Assembly: GCA_014529385.2 (NCBI GenBank) | Contig: CM043971.1 | Span: 87,434,840-87,498,839, forward strand | Length of the DNA: 64,000 bases | Direction of reading: 5' to 3' | DNA from: Adiantum capillus-veneris | Lineage: Eukaryota > Streptophyta > Polypodiopsida > Polypodiales > Pteridaceae | Shown here: in pieces, positions 24,206 to 35,885 of the stretch | Position numbering within the stretch: position 1 is the stretch's first letter | Layout: each line of letters starts with the position of its first letter | Notes under the pieces: generated by a model | The model's database searches: none | The model's input: the letters and a program-made list of their open reading frames with translations, nothing else | Told to the model about the DNA's origin: nothing | Position numbers and translations under genes: made by a program

Positions 24206-24994
24206 AAGATGTCGGGGGATATGTGTTCAAAACGTGAGCCGGGCAGGTGCCGGGCCTCTGGCTGTGGGAGGTGCGAGAGAGTGAGAATAAGAACAACAGA
24301 TTCAATTGACACTGGCAATCACCGTACCCGTCAATTAATTGATTAATACATTTGAGTACAATTTAATCCTTAGCCAAGGCGGATTGTTAACAACACCGTC
24401 ACTTGGATCATCTGCTAACTAGGAGTTTAAGCTCCCGTTTGACAGGATTAACCGGGCCGTTTAGGACACCGGACTTAATAGAATGTTGAATCAATTTCTA
24501 GCTGATAACGGTTATGGAAATTTCCTCCTGCTGCTTTATCTGCTTCAAATATCTCGCGGATTTGGCAAGCTTCAATTCACTTCGATGCCTCAGTTTTCAT
24601 GCTTCAATTACCAACAATTATTCCGCAGCTTTCTGCTCCTTATGCTTTGCACTGGCTTAATTGCCGCTCACAGGCTTTAACTTCCTCCTACTCTTCAATT
24701 GCTCCGATTTCCTTAACCCTTGTTGGGCCAGCCTTGTGCTTTCCTTCTGCTTCTTTAATTAGGTCGATTCCTTTTCAACTCGAATCCCTTTTCTTCTGCT
24801 CCCTTGTCTTATACTTGCTCAATCTCGGCTTATGTAGGCTCAAAGCTTATGCTTGCTATGTTGAAGCTTGGTTTCGAGCTTGCCTTTCTTCTCCTACTAC
24901 TGCTTGCGAGCCTTGGTTGCTCTTTCCTTTGGCCCTCGTTGCTTTCTGAAGCTTCGAAAACTAGCTCGAGAGAGAGACTTCGTACTTGCTTAAG

Positions 24995-24996
<2 letters not shown>

Positions 24997-25086
<90 letters not shown>

Positions 25087-25096
25087 GAGAGAGAGA

Positions 25097-25144
<48 letters not shown>
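24997..25144. repeat. expanded (GA)n in the right LTR
   Basis: About 148 bp of almost pure GA with rare GT interruptions. The orthologous tract in the left LTR is 35 bp. Arg-Glu repeat frames across it are artefacts. Confidence 0.95.
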
Positions 25145-25146
<2 letters not shown>

Positions 25147-26478
25147 CATTCCTTCGTTAGCAAAGGACCAGAGCGACCCCCTTGAGCTCTCGTTGCCTTC
25201 CTGCCGAGACCTATCGAGAGAGAGAGAGAGAGAAAAATAAAATCCTTCTTTTCTCGACCAAGCTTCCCCTTTTTCTTCTTCGAACAACTCCTCGACTTCA
25301 TGCCCTTATTTTCTTCTCCCTTCTCTTTCCCTTCGAATCCTTTTATTATCTCCCTAGCTACCCTAAAAAAAACTCCTTATATTTACCTCGGCCCATAAGT
25401 CACGGCGCCGTGACTGATGTGGCACGGGACCCGTCTTAATGACCTGGCACTGTCGAAATCGGTCTTCATAAAATCTGCTGCTACCGGTCTCAACCGGAGC
25501 GCCCTCGCGAGCTCTGCAACTTTCGTTTCTTTGCGGAGCCCGTCTGAGCACGGATGCGCCCTTCATGAGCATCCCAAGCTCATCCCGATGTGTTGTTCGC
25601 TGCCGCCATGCTTTTCCTCCTTTAACTTCTTTTGCTTACACACCCACTAAACTTAGGGCCCCATTTACCATGGCTTTGGGCGACCGGGCTCCGTTTAGTC
25701 GGGCGGCCAGTTGAATTCATGCTATGGGAAGTGGCCTTTGGGCGACTGGCTTAAGCCTCATAGTGGGCGGCTTCCATTGCTCCCGAGAAGGCCGTCTACT
25801 TGCATTCTGGGGCTATTGCCCTCCATGGGAACTACTTTGAACATATATGTCCACCAAGGCCTTGCGTCGCACAACATTTGACACTCATATCAAGCAAGGC
25901 ACCGACAAGGTTGGCATTTCGTGCACTCAATGCACTCCACAAGACATCATTTCGAATGATGAGATCAACAAGAGGTTTTTGTGCTTTCTTAATGGCACCA
26001 CATTAGGCATGCATATCTACCAAAGCATTGTCTCGTACAGCTTTCAACTTCAATAGTCCTTGACTGATATTATCATCTGAATTTTGCTGCCATTTTCAAC
26101 GACACAGCCTTGAAGATGCTAGTATAGGTGATTGCACTTGTCGGAAGACATTCTCTTTTTCGCTTGGTTGTTAATTGCTTGTATTAGCTTCTCAGATAAT
26201 GTTGATCCAGCTCAGCACAATGCCTATCCATATTATCTCATGAGCCCGGACTCGGTTTGGTGAGCCGTTAATTCCCTTAGACTTCTCAAACTGCATAGAA
26301 GCATACAAACCCTGATGAGGCAGTAAAATTCCTAGATGGCACACCGATCGAGCAGACCGGACTGTTACGGAACCGGCCCCCGGTGAATCTTTAATGGCCA
26401 ATAACTTGGCAACCGAAACCCCGATGACTAATCTGAAAAGACCAACGCGCTCCAGAAATTGAGCACTTCAGCCTGACG

Positions 26479-26724
26479 TCCCGGGTAGGTCACCTAAACA
26501 AAATGTAACCTATCACGTGAGTTTAACAAAAGGGTATTTAAAGTTCTTGAAACTTACAGAAATATATATACAAAAAGAAATTATTTTTCCAAATTTGAAA
26601 AAAACTTACAGATTTTAAAGGAAAAGGGTACATTATATTCTTAACAAAATTCACAGATAAGGGGTTTTACAAACATGTCTTGAACGCACGTGATATGGTA
26701 GTTTTACACATACTAAACCCCTCG
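26479..26724. mobile_element. 246-bp insertion with 9-bp target duplication (Mutator-like)
   Basis: It is present only in the right LTR. The left LTR has the uninterrupted site AGCCCGACA at the matching place. AGCCTGACG occurs on both sides (26470-26478 and 26725-26733). A 9-bp duplication is the usual mark of Mutator-superfamily elements. The ends are not clean inverted repeats, although both subterminal regions share TATCACGTG in inverted orientation. It is AT-rich and has no coding capacity. Confidence 0.65.
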
Positions 26725-27107
26725 AGCCTGACGCATTCATTGCAATTCTGTCACCTTAGCGCTGCAGTTGCCCAATCCGGTGCAGATCTGCATTAACACC
26801 AATTTCAAACTGCCATAACTTCTTCAACGTAGCTCCAATCGATGAGCCGTAAAGACACGCCGGTAGAGCACTTCAAGCACTACAATTCTAGATCATAATC
26901 TTCCATCTGTTCTCACTTCAAGCATACTCATTTTTGGCATCATTAAGGCATCTGTTGGCCCTTGTAACCACATTTGACATACATTAATCATTAAACTTGG
27001 CATGTTATCAAGCCTTGATCACTGCTCTGTAAATGTGTAGGTTTCAGAGAAGCTTAGCTTGCATTTCTCTGCTCTTTTTCTCATCATGGCAGCGGAGGTG
27101 CACGACA

Positions 27108-28772
27108 ACATGATGCTCAATTTTACGAAGGATCTGAAATTGGCAAAATATATGACAGAGACTTCTTTTTAGGACATGCATGCGCAGTGAAAGAAAACCA
27201 CAACCTCGCCCTGAAACCCGCTATCAAGAAGCAATATTCAGAGAAGGAAATAGAAGAGGTGGTCGATGCACGTATTGCTCAGCTTTTTGACGCGCTGAAA
27301 AAAGGCAAAAAGCACGGCAAAAAGCAAAAGAAAGGCACTGACTTCCCCGGTTATTTGGGTTGTCAGTCCACATTTGACAAAGCAAAGAAACACAAAAAGC
27401 GTGTTCGATTTGAAGAAGTTCCCAGTTCTTCTTCTTCTTTTTTTGATAGTTCATCAGATTCGAGCGAAGAAGACAGAAAAGGCAAAAAGCGAAGCAAGAA
27501 ACAACGCTTCAGAAAGGGCAAGAAAAAGGCAAAGAAGTCCAAATCTCGCCCAGTGAACGACAGTTGTACAGAGGACACGTCTACAAATAGTTCAGGCTCT
27601 GAAGACGGGAAATTTTATGCGAACAAGAAGAATTTCTACAAAGCCAACCAGTATGACTTTGTGGAAGATAAAAGCAAGAAAGTCCGCGAGTTTAAGGAAG
27701 GTGGACAGTCGATCAAATTTGACACTTTTTCGGGATACAAAGATGCTTCGAAGGCTTTATCTTTTATTCAACAGTTTGACATCGCTTTCGCAGGAGGACG
27801 CTACTTAGAGCACTCAAAGATTCGGAGAGCTACCTCTTACTTTAAGGGGAATGCTCGTAGTTGGTGGTCCACACTTCTTCTAAACAAGACTGCGCCAATT
27901 AAATGGCTAAAATTTAAGAAGCTTTTTATTTCTTCTTGGCTGACACAAGAGTATGAACGTATATACGAGCTGCTTGGAACCATCTTCGGATGACCAAGCG
28001 AGATACAGTGGATGCTTACTGTGAGAGATTCTGGAGCGCTTTTCTACCCGCCTCATTATTCAAGAAAATTTCATTTAAAGAACAGATTGAGCGGTTTACC
28101 TTGGGTCTACCTACAGAGATCCGAGATCACTGCTTGGAACAAAAGTGAGCTTCTATTCAGGAGTTGATGAGTCATGCGAAGCGGGGCTTTGCTATTCACT
28201 CTAGCAGTCCTACCCCACCGATGAGGTCATGACACAACGAGACGAATAGATTTTTGGGAATGAAAGCAGAAAGAGAAAGCGCAACCCAAAGAAGAAGGAT
28301 GCACGACCCAAGCTTACTCCTCAGGAGAGAGCTCGCTTCATCAGGGAGGGGAAGTGCTTTGGATGCGGGGAACCTGGACATATCTCCGCGAAGTGCCCTA
28401 AAAAGGCAGTGAAAGAACAAAATGATAAGAAGGACGACAGGCAAGAGAGTTTGAGAGCAGCTGAGGAACGTGGAAGAAAAGGCAAGATGAAAACAGGACT
28501 GGTTCCAGATTGTGTGGGTACCGATCCCAACACCATGGACAAAAGTACAGAACTTTGCCTAGCTTGGGGCAAAGTCAAAGATCAAGAGGCCCTTATCTTC
28601 TTTGATGGAGGATCCAAGGCCAACTTCATTTCACTAGAATTGGCGGCGCGGCTCAAGATCACTCACGATCGGATGGGACCACCTACGGAGGCAGTTCTAG
28701 CGGCACCCCGCAGGGACGTAGCCATTACACCTGTCATTGGCAAACTTCAATTGCCTTGTCACAGGTATTTGG
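27108..28772 (+). pseudogene. Gypsy-2 Gag (continued), zinc knuckle and protease
   Basis: Gag resumes after the LARD-like insertion and is open to 27993. It has a Lys/Ser-rich region (27290-27600) and a Gag core with FDTFSGYKDASKALSFIQQFD and ARSWWSTLL near 27720-27880. A frameshift near 27985 and TGA at 28147-28149 and later break it. The knuckle CFGCGEPGHISAKC lies near 28355-28396 in a third frame. From 28409 the frame runs into an aspartic protease (IFFDGGSKANFIS, near 28590), where the usual DSG/DTG is DGG. Copia-3 cuts it at 28773; the coding sequence joins exactly to 34311 once one TTTGG copy is removed. Confidence 0.75.
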
Positions 28773-28964
28773 TGTTGGGGTATAAAGCCCAATGTGGTCG
28801 CCCAGGTAAGTGGGCACGCCGCCAGGTATGTACACATATTCTTTTGTTAAAACCTACTAAGAACTCACTATGCTCTACACATTACAGTAGAGCGAGTTCA
28901 CCATATCGTCGTGCTCTTCTTCTCGCACTCTCTCTCGCGTCGCACTTCCGCTTGTACTCCTTCA
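28773..28964 (+). repeat. Copia-3 5' LTR
   Basis: Starts TGTTGGGGTATAAAGCCC and ends CTCCTTCA. It is shared with Copia-4 (42335-42526). Confidence 0.93.
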
Positions 28965-28966
28965 AC

Positions 28967-28978
28967 TGGTATCAGAGC
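28967..28978 (+). promoter_or_regulatory. Copia-3 primer binding site
   Basis: TGGTATCAGAGC, two bases after the LTR. The next ~1.08 kb is an untranslated leader that is also present in Copia-4. Confidence 0.9.
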
Positions 28979-30060
28979 TCAGATCGAGGCTCAGAGCAGC
29001 ACTGCAGAAGGCTAGAGTCACCAACTCATATTGGAGTGAAATTCCACAGGCGAAGACACGGCCCCAAATCTCGTGGGGGTGCCCGAAGGGCTTGGTGTTG
29101 TTAGAATTTCATTCTGAGGTCATCTCGGCCACCGTTCGACTTCGACAAAGGTTTGCGCAGGCCATTTTCGACTACGTGGTCTCGAAGGGTGTAGCTCCCA
29201 CTCTGCAAATTTAGGGTTTTCGGCCTACGACTACAGGTGCTGAGGATATCGACATGCCCAGAGTGTTGATTTGTGGCTGTCTACACATCGAAGGACGGCT
29301 CACAGTTCTTAGAGGCGTGTCACATACGACACGGGCGCATCTACACACAGACTGTAGGTGACATCCACTAGTTCATCAGATAGCTTGTGTTTGCTCCTTG
29401 ATATTCCAGATTTCATCCCGACATTGCAGGTACTTCCACATGGGATGTATTGTCAGAGATAATGTATGTCTGTTGAGGGTATGCTGGCTGTGAGTCACGC
29501 AGCAAACAACCGCCGCAGCGGTTACAGCATAAAGTGGGAAATTTGTGGATGTATGACTTTGTGGGAAGCCTATGTACTGTTAGATTTACTACAGCCTTTG
29601 TTGAGGGTCGAGTGAGGTTTTATTGAGCTGGGGGATTCTCGAATGTTGAGATCCTTTCGGTGATACAGGTCTTGGAGCGATCCCTCGAGCACCCTTAGAT
29701 AGGTAGCTAGGATGTATTGACTGTGAGTTAGACAATTGGGATTGCATCTTTGCTTTACTGCCGTTGAGCCATTGTCGCAGTCTATGCTTATAGGACAGTG
29801 ACAGGACAGTGAGAGACAGTACAGGTGCAGGACAGGTTTACCCGCAGCTTACACTGTCAGAGAGACAGTGTTTTTTCACCTGTTTTCTGGTCTATTTTTA
29901 GTACACCAGAGCCATTTTACAAAGGCGACTCGGCCAAAATTTATGCAGAATCTGAAGCTTTCTTGGTTCATTTGACAGGTTGATATTGGTTTAGAGGTCA
30001 GTTTACAGGGGAAACTCTGCCGAATTTTTCCCAAGAAAGTAAACTACTGTGAAGCGTAGC

Positions 30061-33000
30061 TATGGCTGGTGGATCACAGGACACTGCTCTTTACAATATC
30101 AAGAAGCTGGATGGAACCAATTTCGCATTCTGGAAGAAGCAGATTTGGCACGTGTTGGTACAAAAGAAGCAGATAAAACCTATAAATCTCAAGGGGATAA
30201 AACCAGAAGATATGGACGAAGATGAATAGAGCGAAATGGATGAATTGGCACTTTCTACCATTATGTTGACTTTGGAAGAAAGCGTTTACTTCAATGTAGC
30301 AGACGAGATGTCAGCTCATCAAGCATGGTTAAAGCTGAGTGATCTTTATGAGAAACAGAGTGCAGCTTCACAGGTATACTGACTTAAGAAGCTTGTTGAC
30401 TTGAAGATGAAAGAAGGGACACCTATGTCCAATCATCTAAATGAATTCAACACAATCTATAGTCAGTTGTCAGCTCAAGGTGTCAAGTTTGATGAACCTG
30501 TTAGAGCTATGTTCCTGTTGATCACATTGCCGGAAAGTTGGGACACTTTTCGCACAGCTTTGAGTAATTCTGCACCTCCAGATGGTTTGAACATAGCAGG
30601 TGTAGAAGGAAGTCTGTTTACTGAAGAAACCAATAGAAAGACAATGGACAAAGGCAAAGGAACAGCCTTAGTTGTCAGGGGAAGGACAAAGAAAAGTACG
30701 AAGGTGGAAAGAGGAATCAGTCTCGTAGCAAGTCCCGCAGTGCTAAAGGCAAGAGTGACATAGAAAGCTACCATTGTGGCAAGAAGGGTCACATGAAAAG
30801 AGACTGCAAAGAATGGAAAGCAGAAAAAGGCAAAGAGAAAGCTGAAGACCATGGTGAAGATTCAAGAAATAAATGTGACAAACACTGTTGCAGAGGATGA
30901 CAGTCTAGTGTCAGGAGACATCTACTTCTTGAAGAATACAATGGACTCAGCTCTTCTTATAGAATCTGATGGAAATGCACTGACTGCCTGGATTATAGAC
31001 TCAGGGGCATCACTTCATGTGTCTCCAAACAAGGAGTGGTTTACTTCTTATGTGACCACTAAAGATCATGTTCGGCTAGGCAATGTGCAGACATGTGAGA
31101 TCTTAGGTGTTGGAGATGTTCAATTGAAGTTTCAGGATGGCTCTTCTTTCACGCTGAATAATGTGACACATGTTCCCACAATTACAAAGAGCTTGATCAG
31201 CACAGGTTTACTTGATGATGCTGGCTACGTCACCACTTTTGGACAGAACATGTGGAAGATATCCAAGGGGTCTATGACAGTAGCACATGGAGTAAAGTCT
31301 AGAGGACTTTACATGATTTATGTATCAAATGTCTCTAAAAATGTAATCAATGTAACCGAGCAGCCGAACGTTTCTTTGTGGCATAGCCGGTTAGGACATA
31401 TGTCCAAGAAGGGAATGGAAATCTTGTCTCGTTCTGGTTATTTGCCTGGATTTTCATTTAATGATTTTGAATTCTTTGAACATTGTCTATATGGTAAGCA
31501 AACACAGCAGCCACATAAGCATAGAAGCAGTAGAAGAGATACACAGTTGGCACTTCTTCATAGTGATTTGTGTGGACCTATGCCTAACCTATCTCTAGGG
31601 GGAGCTTCTTACTTTATGACATTTATAGATGATTACTCGAGGAAAGTATGGTTTTACTTTCTCAAGCACAAGGATGAAGCGTTTAGTGTTTTTAAAACGT
31701 TTGTGACACTTGTGGAGAATCAGAGTGGCAAGAAGCTTAAATGCTTACGCACTGACAATGGTGGAGAGTATGTTTCAAAGGCCTTTCAGGACTTTTGTGA
31801 GTCAAAAGGTATAAAACGTGAACTTACTGCTCCTTACAATCCTCCTCAAAATGGTGTTGCTGAGAGGATGAATAGGACCATACAAGAGAAGGTCAGAAGT
31901 ATGTTGTCTAATGCACAGCTGCCAAATGGGTTTTGGGCTGAAGCTGTATCAACAGCTGTTCATCTTGTAAATAGATCTCCTAGCAAGGTTTTGCAGAAGG
32001 ATTCAGTGCCAGAGATGGTATGGTCAGGCAAAATGCCCTCATACAAGCATCTCAGAGTCTTTGGCTGTGAGGCATATACTCACGTTCCAAAGGAGTTTAG
32101 GAACAAACTTGAGCCAAAGAGTAGAAAGTGAATCTTTCTCGGCTATGGTAATTCTGGTGAGATGGGGTACAGACTTTGGGATCCCGAATCCAGAAAGGTT
32201 GTCCGCAGCAATGATGTTCACTTTAATGAATCCAAATATCATTCTAAACCAGAGAGGGTTGAGGAGATTAGAAGAGTTGTCTTCCAAGAAGATGGACCTG
32301 CACGTGCAAGACAAAATCTCAGCGCTCAAGAGGAGCAAGGACAGGATAGAGTGGAACTACAGGTTGTGGCTGATCCTGAGCCACCTATTGTGCGTAGATC
32401 TAGACGTGTCACGTGACCTCCTGATAGGTTTGTTCCATCTATGAACTATGTCATGTTGACTGATTGCAATGAGCCTTCATGTTACAAGGAAGCAGTGCAA
32501 ATGAAGGACTCCGGGAATTGGCAATTGGCCATGAAATCAGAGATGACAGCTCTGCATAAAAACATGACATGGAAGCTAGTTAAATTACCACAGGGCAAAA
32601 AGGCTCTACCTTGTAAATGGGTTTACAGGTATGAGATCACCGCTCATGATAGTCAGCCAAAGTACAAAGCAAGGCTTGTTGCCAAGGGCTTTAAGCAAGA
32701 ACAAGGCATTGACTTTGATGAAGTCTTCTCTCCGGTGGTCAAGATGACTACATTGAGATGCTTTCTTGCATTGGTTGCCATATTAGATTTGGTGTTGCAC
32801 CAAATGGATGTCAAGACAGCGTTCTTGCATGGTGATTTAGATGTGGAAATTTACATGCAGCAGCCACAAGGGTTTGTTGAGAAAGGCAAGGAAGATTGGG
32901 TATGCCAGTTGTTAAAGAGTCATTATGGCTTAAAACAATCACCGAGGGCATGGTACCATAAATTCCACAAGTTTATGCTTTCTCAAGGCTACAAACGAAG

Positions 33001-34024
33001 TGAGTTCGATCACTGTCTATATACAAAGAAGGCTAAGGATGGTAGTTGGCTGATCCTTATTTTGTATGTGGATGACATGTTGATTGCTGGCAAGCACTTG
33101 GAATAAATTTCAGCTTTGAAGTCAAAGATGGCAAAATCGTTTGACATGAAAGGCATGGGTAAGGCAAGTCATATACTTGGTATGCGCATTGAGAGAGACA
33201 GATCAAAGAAGTTGATTTGGTTATCTCAAACAGAGTATATTGACAAGGTTTTGCAACGTTTCAATATGGAGAAGGGAAAGGCATTGAGTGTTCCATTGCC
33301 ACCATATGTGAAACTTAGCAAACAAGATTGTCCCGTGTCTAAGGAAGAACAGGCTGAAATGGATAAGATTCCATATGCGTCTGCAGTGGGTGGTTTGATG
33401 TATGCAATGATTGCTACTCGCCCAGACATTGCATTTGCAGTGGGAGTAGTAAGTCGATACATGTCAAACCCAGGCAAGAAACATTGGGAGGCAGTGAAAG
33501 GAATATTGAGATACTTGAAAGCTACAAAGAGTATGCGTATATGATATGGGAGTCAGGAGCTAAGTGTAAAGGGTTTTACAGACTCAGATTATGCAGGTGA
33601 CTTAGACAACCGAAGGTCTACGTCAGGGTATGTCTTTACATTGGTTGGTGGAGCAGTATCATGGCGTTCTAGATTACAAGATTGTGGTACTTAGTCTACT
33701 ATAGAGGCTGAATATGTTGCAGCATCAGAGGCATGCAAAGAATCAATTTGGCTTAATCGACTAGTAACAGATTTGGGAATCAAAGAAGAGATGCCTGTGT
33801 TATATTGTGATGGTCAAAGTGCTATACAATTGGCTCGCAATCCAGTTTATCACTCAAAGACAAAACATGTGGATGTGAAGTATCATTTCATCAGGGAAAT
33901 GCTCGAGGATAAGCAACTTCAGCTTGTCAAAGTTCACACCACAGAAAATCCTGTTGATCTACTTACAAAAGGACTTCCCTCAGAGAGCTTTGCGCATTTT
34001 GGCAAGCAGTTAGGTGTAGGGTAG
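30061..34024 (+). pseudogene. Copia-3 Gag-Pol polyprotein, many lesions
   Basis: Gag starts at ATG 30061 (MAGGSQDTALYN). Stops are at about 30228 (TAG) and 30381 (TGA), and a frameshift near 30690-30760 precedes the knuckle CHCGKKGHMKRDC. Protease and integrase read through 30851-32131 (WIIDSGASLHVSPNKEW, LWHSRLGHMSKKG, HSDLCGPM, RTDNGGEYVS, PPQNGVAERMNRT). TGA at about 32129 lies between RK and IFLGYGN. Reverse transcriptase is at 32441-33106 (KARLVAKGFKQ, LYVDDMLIAGK), ending in TAA. The remainder of RT is at 33116-33544, and RNase H is at 33545-34024 with several stops. The gag frameshift and the stops at about 32129, 33104 and 33542 are also in Copia-4. Confidence 0.85.
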
Positions 34025-34113
34025 TACATCACTTCTCTACATCTCTTGTATATTAGCTTGTATAGTAGCTTCTCTCACACTTAAAGTACCACTTTGGACT
34101 TTAAGTGGGAGGT

Positions 34114-34305
34114 TGTTGGGGTATAAAGCCCAATGTGGTCGCCCAGGTAAGTGGGCGGGCCGCCAGGTATGTACACATATTCTTTTGTTAAAACCTAATA
34201 AGAACTCACTATGCTCTACACATTACAGTAGAGCGAGTTCACCATATCGTCGTGCTCTTCTTCTCGCACTCTCTCTCGCGTCGCACTTCCACTCGTACTC
34301 CTTCA
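34114..34305 (+). repeat. Copia-3 3' LTR
   Basis: 192 bp, followed by the TTTGG duplication and the resumed Gypsy-2 protease frame. Confidence 0.93.
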
Positions 34306-35002
34306 TTTGGGGCATGAGGACTTTTACATAATGCCTTTGGAAGGTTGTGATGTTCTCTTAGGGATTCACTGGTACCACATGAAGAAGGCCGTGGTCGATT
34401 ATCAGATGAGGAAAGCGACATTGACTACAGAGAAGGGCAGAACTATTGTACTTGATATCAAACGGAAGGGCGAGTTTGTCCCTATTGTATCGGCAATAAT
34501 AGATTTTGCCGTCAACAAAATTACCATCAGGAACAGATTTTCGATTCCCCGGATTGATGATATACTCGACAGATTACAGGGATCCTCGTGTTTCAGCAGG
34601 ATTGATATGAAGCGTGGATATCATCAAATCAGGATAGCACCGGGAGACGTTCACAAGACAGCTTTTCAGACGACTTTTGGGTTATTTGAGTTTCTGGTGA
34701 TACCTTTTGGCTTAACCAATGCTCCTGCAACATTTAATCGGATGATGGACAGGATTTTTCGAGAGTACAGGCTATTTGTTGGCACTTTCTTTGATGATAT
34801 CATTGTTTTATCCAAGAATGAGGCGGACCGCAGAGACCATCTGCTTCAGGTCTTTCGGGCATTACGACATCACAAGTTAGTGATTAATGCAAAGAAAAGT
34901 GAATTCTTCCTACCAGAGATACACTTTTTGGGACACATTGTCTCAGCAGAGCAGGCAGGAGTGCAAATGGATCCGACCAAGATAGAAGCTATACGCAATT
35001 GG
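34306..35002 (+). pseudogene. Gypsy-2 protease end and reverse transcriptase, first part
   Basis: The frame continues from the protease (GCDVLLGIHWYHM) through a linker directly into reverse transcriptase motifs: PRIDDILDRL, SRIDMKRGYHQIRI, TFGLFEFLVIPFGLTNAPATF and the catalytic FFDDIIVLS near 34785-34811. The fingers part with the usual DYRALN motif is missing between about 34500 and 34520, which suggests an internal deletion. The frame is open until the insertion at 35003, where it reads AIRNW. Confidence 0.85.
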
Positions 35003-35535
35003 TGTTGAACCGGAGAGAGACAACGCATGTAGACAAGAGGACAGAGAGACGACACCAACATCCCAAAGTGTGCCAATGACTACATGAGATAAGTTTATAT
35101 AGAGGGGACCAGGGTGCTATATATAGAGATACTATATATAGCTCAACACCCCCACTCAAATGAAGGTCCCTAACTTTGAATGAAAAAACCCTTGGGGGAT
35201 CAAGGGAAAAACCCACAGCTCTATATATACCCACCGTTATATTAAAATATTTTAAACATTTACAATGTTCAAAGGAGCTACATCACTCCTGTTTTACAAT
35301 GTGCCCTTTCAAGGTTCTTCTTATAATCCAAGCTATAGACAATGGAGCAACTGCAAATTCTTTTGTAGAGCAACTTCAATATCCTTGAGCCCCCGTACAT
35401 ACTTCTTGATGTGATTTAAATTTTGTAAACAACATAAACTCAAGAAACATATCGAAATGTGAAGGTTAGAAATAATCACATCACATTGTCCTTAGAGACG
35501 ATTCGCGACGCCTCTCTAGAGACGACAGAGAAACA
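35003..35535 (-). repeat. 3' LTR of the non-autonomous copia-type element (long form)
   Basis: 533 bp. The first 100 bp and last 66 bp match 37736-37920. The middle section contains several TATATATAG motifs and is missing from the other LTR. Confidence 0.75.
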
Positions 35536-35737
35536 GATAATGATGCAACAGGTACATATAAACAAGGGTACAATAAGACGATAACAACCATAGCACCAAT
35601 GACGACGATGGTGCAACAAGACGATAATAACAATAGCACTAATCAAGAGGACGATAACATGCTCCCAAGTACGTATAAACTTTGTCACATTTCTCATCAT
35701 TGATACCGAGAACATCTGCACCTGAAATATGACGAAA

Positions 35738-35885
35738 TAAACATAATACCAATGGTCAATACGAGGCACCGATCTCTCTGACGAAATAAAACATAATACC
35801 AATGGTAGGTACGAGGCACCTAGCTCTCAAGTACACAAACATAATACCAATGATGAGTACGAGGCACCGAGCTCTCAAGTACACA
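35738..35885. repeat. three tandem copies of a ~50-bp unit
   Basis: AAACATAATACCAATG followed by ...TACGAGGCACC...CTCTC occurs at about 35738, 35790 and 35838. It lies in the internal non-coding region of the 35003-37920 element. Confidence 0.7.

Larger units (their letters stand above)
13945..27107 (-). mobile_element. large-LTR non-autonomous retrotransposon (LARD-like)
   Basis: Two direct copies of about 2.63 kb (13945-21757, excluding Copia-2, and 24210-27107, excluding a 246-bp insertion) flank a 2.45-kb internal region. On the minus strand the LTRs start TGTCGTGCA and end CCCGACA (CCAACA in the left copy). A purine tract AGAGGGGATGGA abuts the left LTR, and a candidate primer site abuts the right LTR, so the element reads right to left. 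The internal region has no reverse transcriptase or integrase, only an unrecognised acidic protein. Flanks are AGCAT and ACATG; a clean target duplication is not evident (GCAT/ACAT at best). It interrupts Gypsy-2 gag. Confidence 0.75.
24210..27107 (-). repeat. right (5') LTR of the LARD-like element
   Basis: 2,898 bp including a 246-bp insertion with its 9-bp duplication and an expanded GA tract. It is collinear with the left copy. The first 110 bp of the two copies differ by more than 10%, but much of the rest is closer. Confidence 0.78.
28773..34305 (+). mobile_element. Copia-3: Ty1/copia element (Tork/TNT1-like)
   Basis: 192-bp LTRs (28773-28964 and 34114-34305) differ at about 5 positions by eye (2.6%). 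The target duplication TTTGG is perfect (28768-28772, 34306-34310). An initiator-Met primer site (28967), a leader of about 1.1 kb, a gag-pol frame (30061-34024) and a purine tract (AAGTGGGAGG, about 34103) are all present. Protein motifs around protease and integrase resemble the Tork/TNT1 group. Insertion is in the Gypsy-2 protease. Confidence 0.93.

Noticed and set aside
24804-25160. Open frames of alternating Arg-Glu or Ser-Leu
   Set aside because: They are translations of the GA/CT microsatellite in the right LTR. The same holds for similar frames at 14697-14906, 40466-40758, 48650-48871, 56238-56546 and 58295-58549.
28773-29104. Extension of the protease frame from 28409 to 29104
   Set aside because: Everything after 28772 is the Copia-3 LTR and leader. 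The true continuation is at 34311.
30475-30852. 125-codon antisense frame, repeated at 44035-44412
   Set aside because: It is the shadow of the conserved Copia gag region on the opposite strand. Its presence in both copies only reflects their identity.
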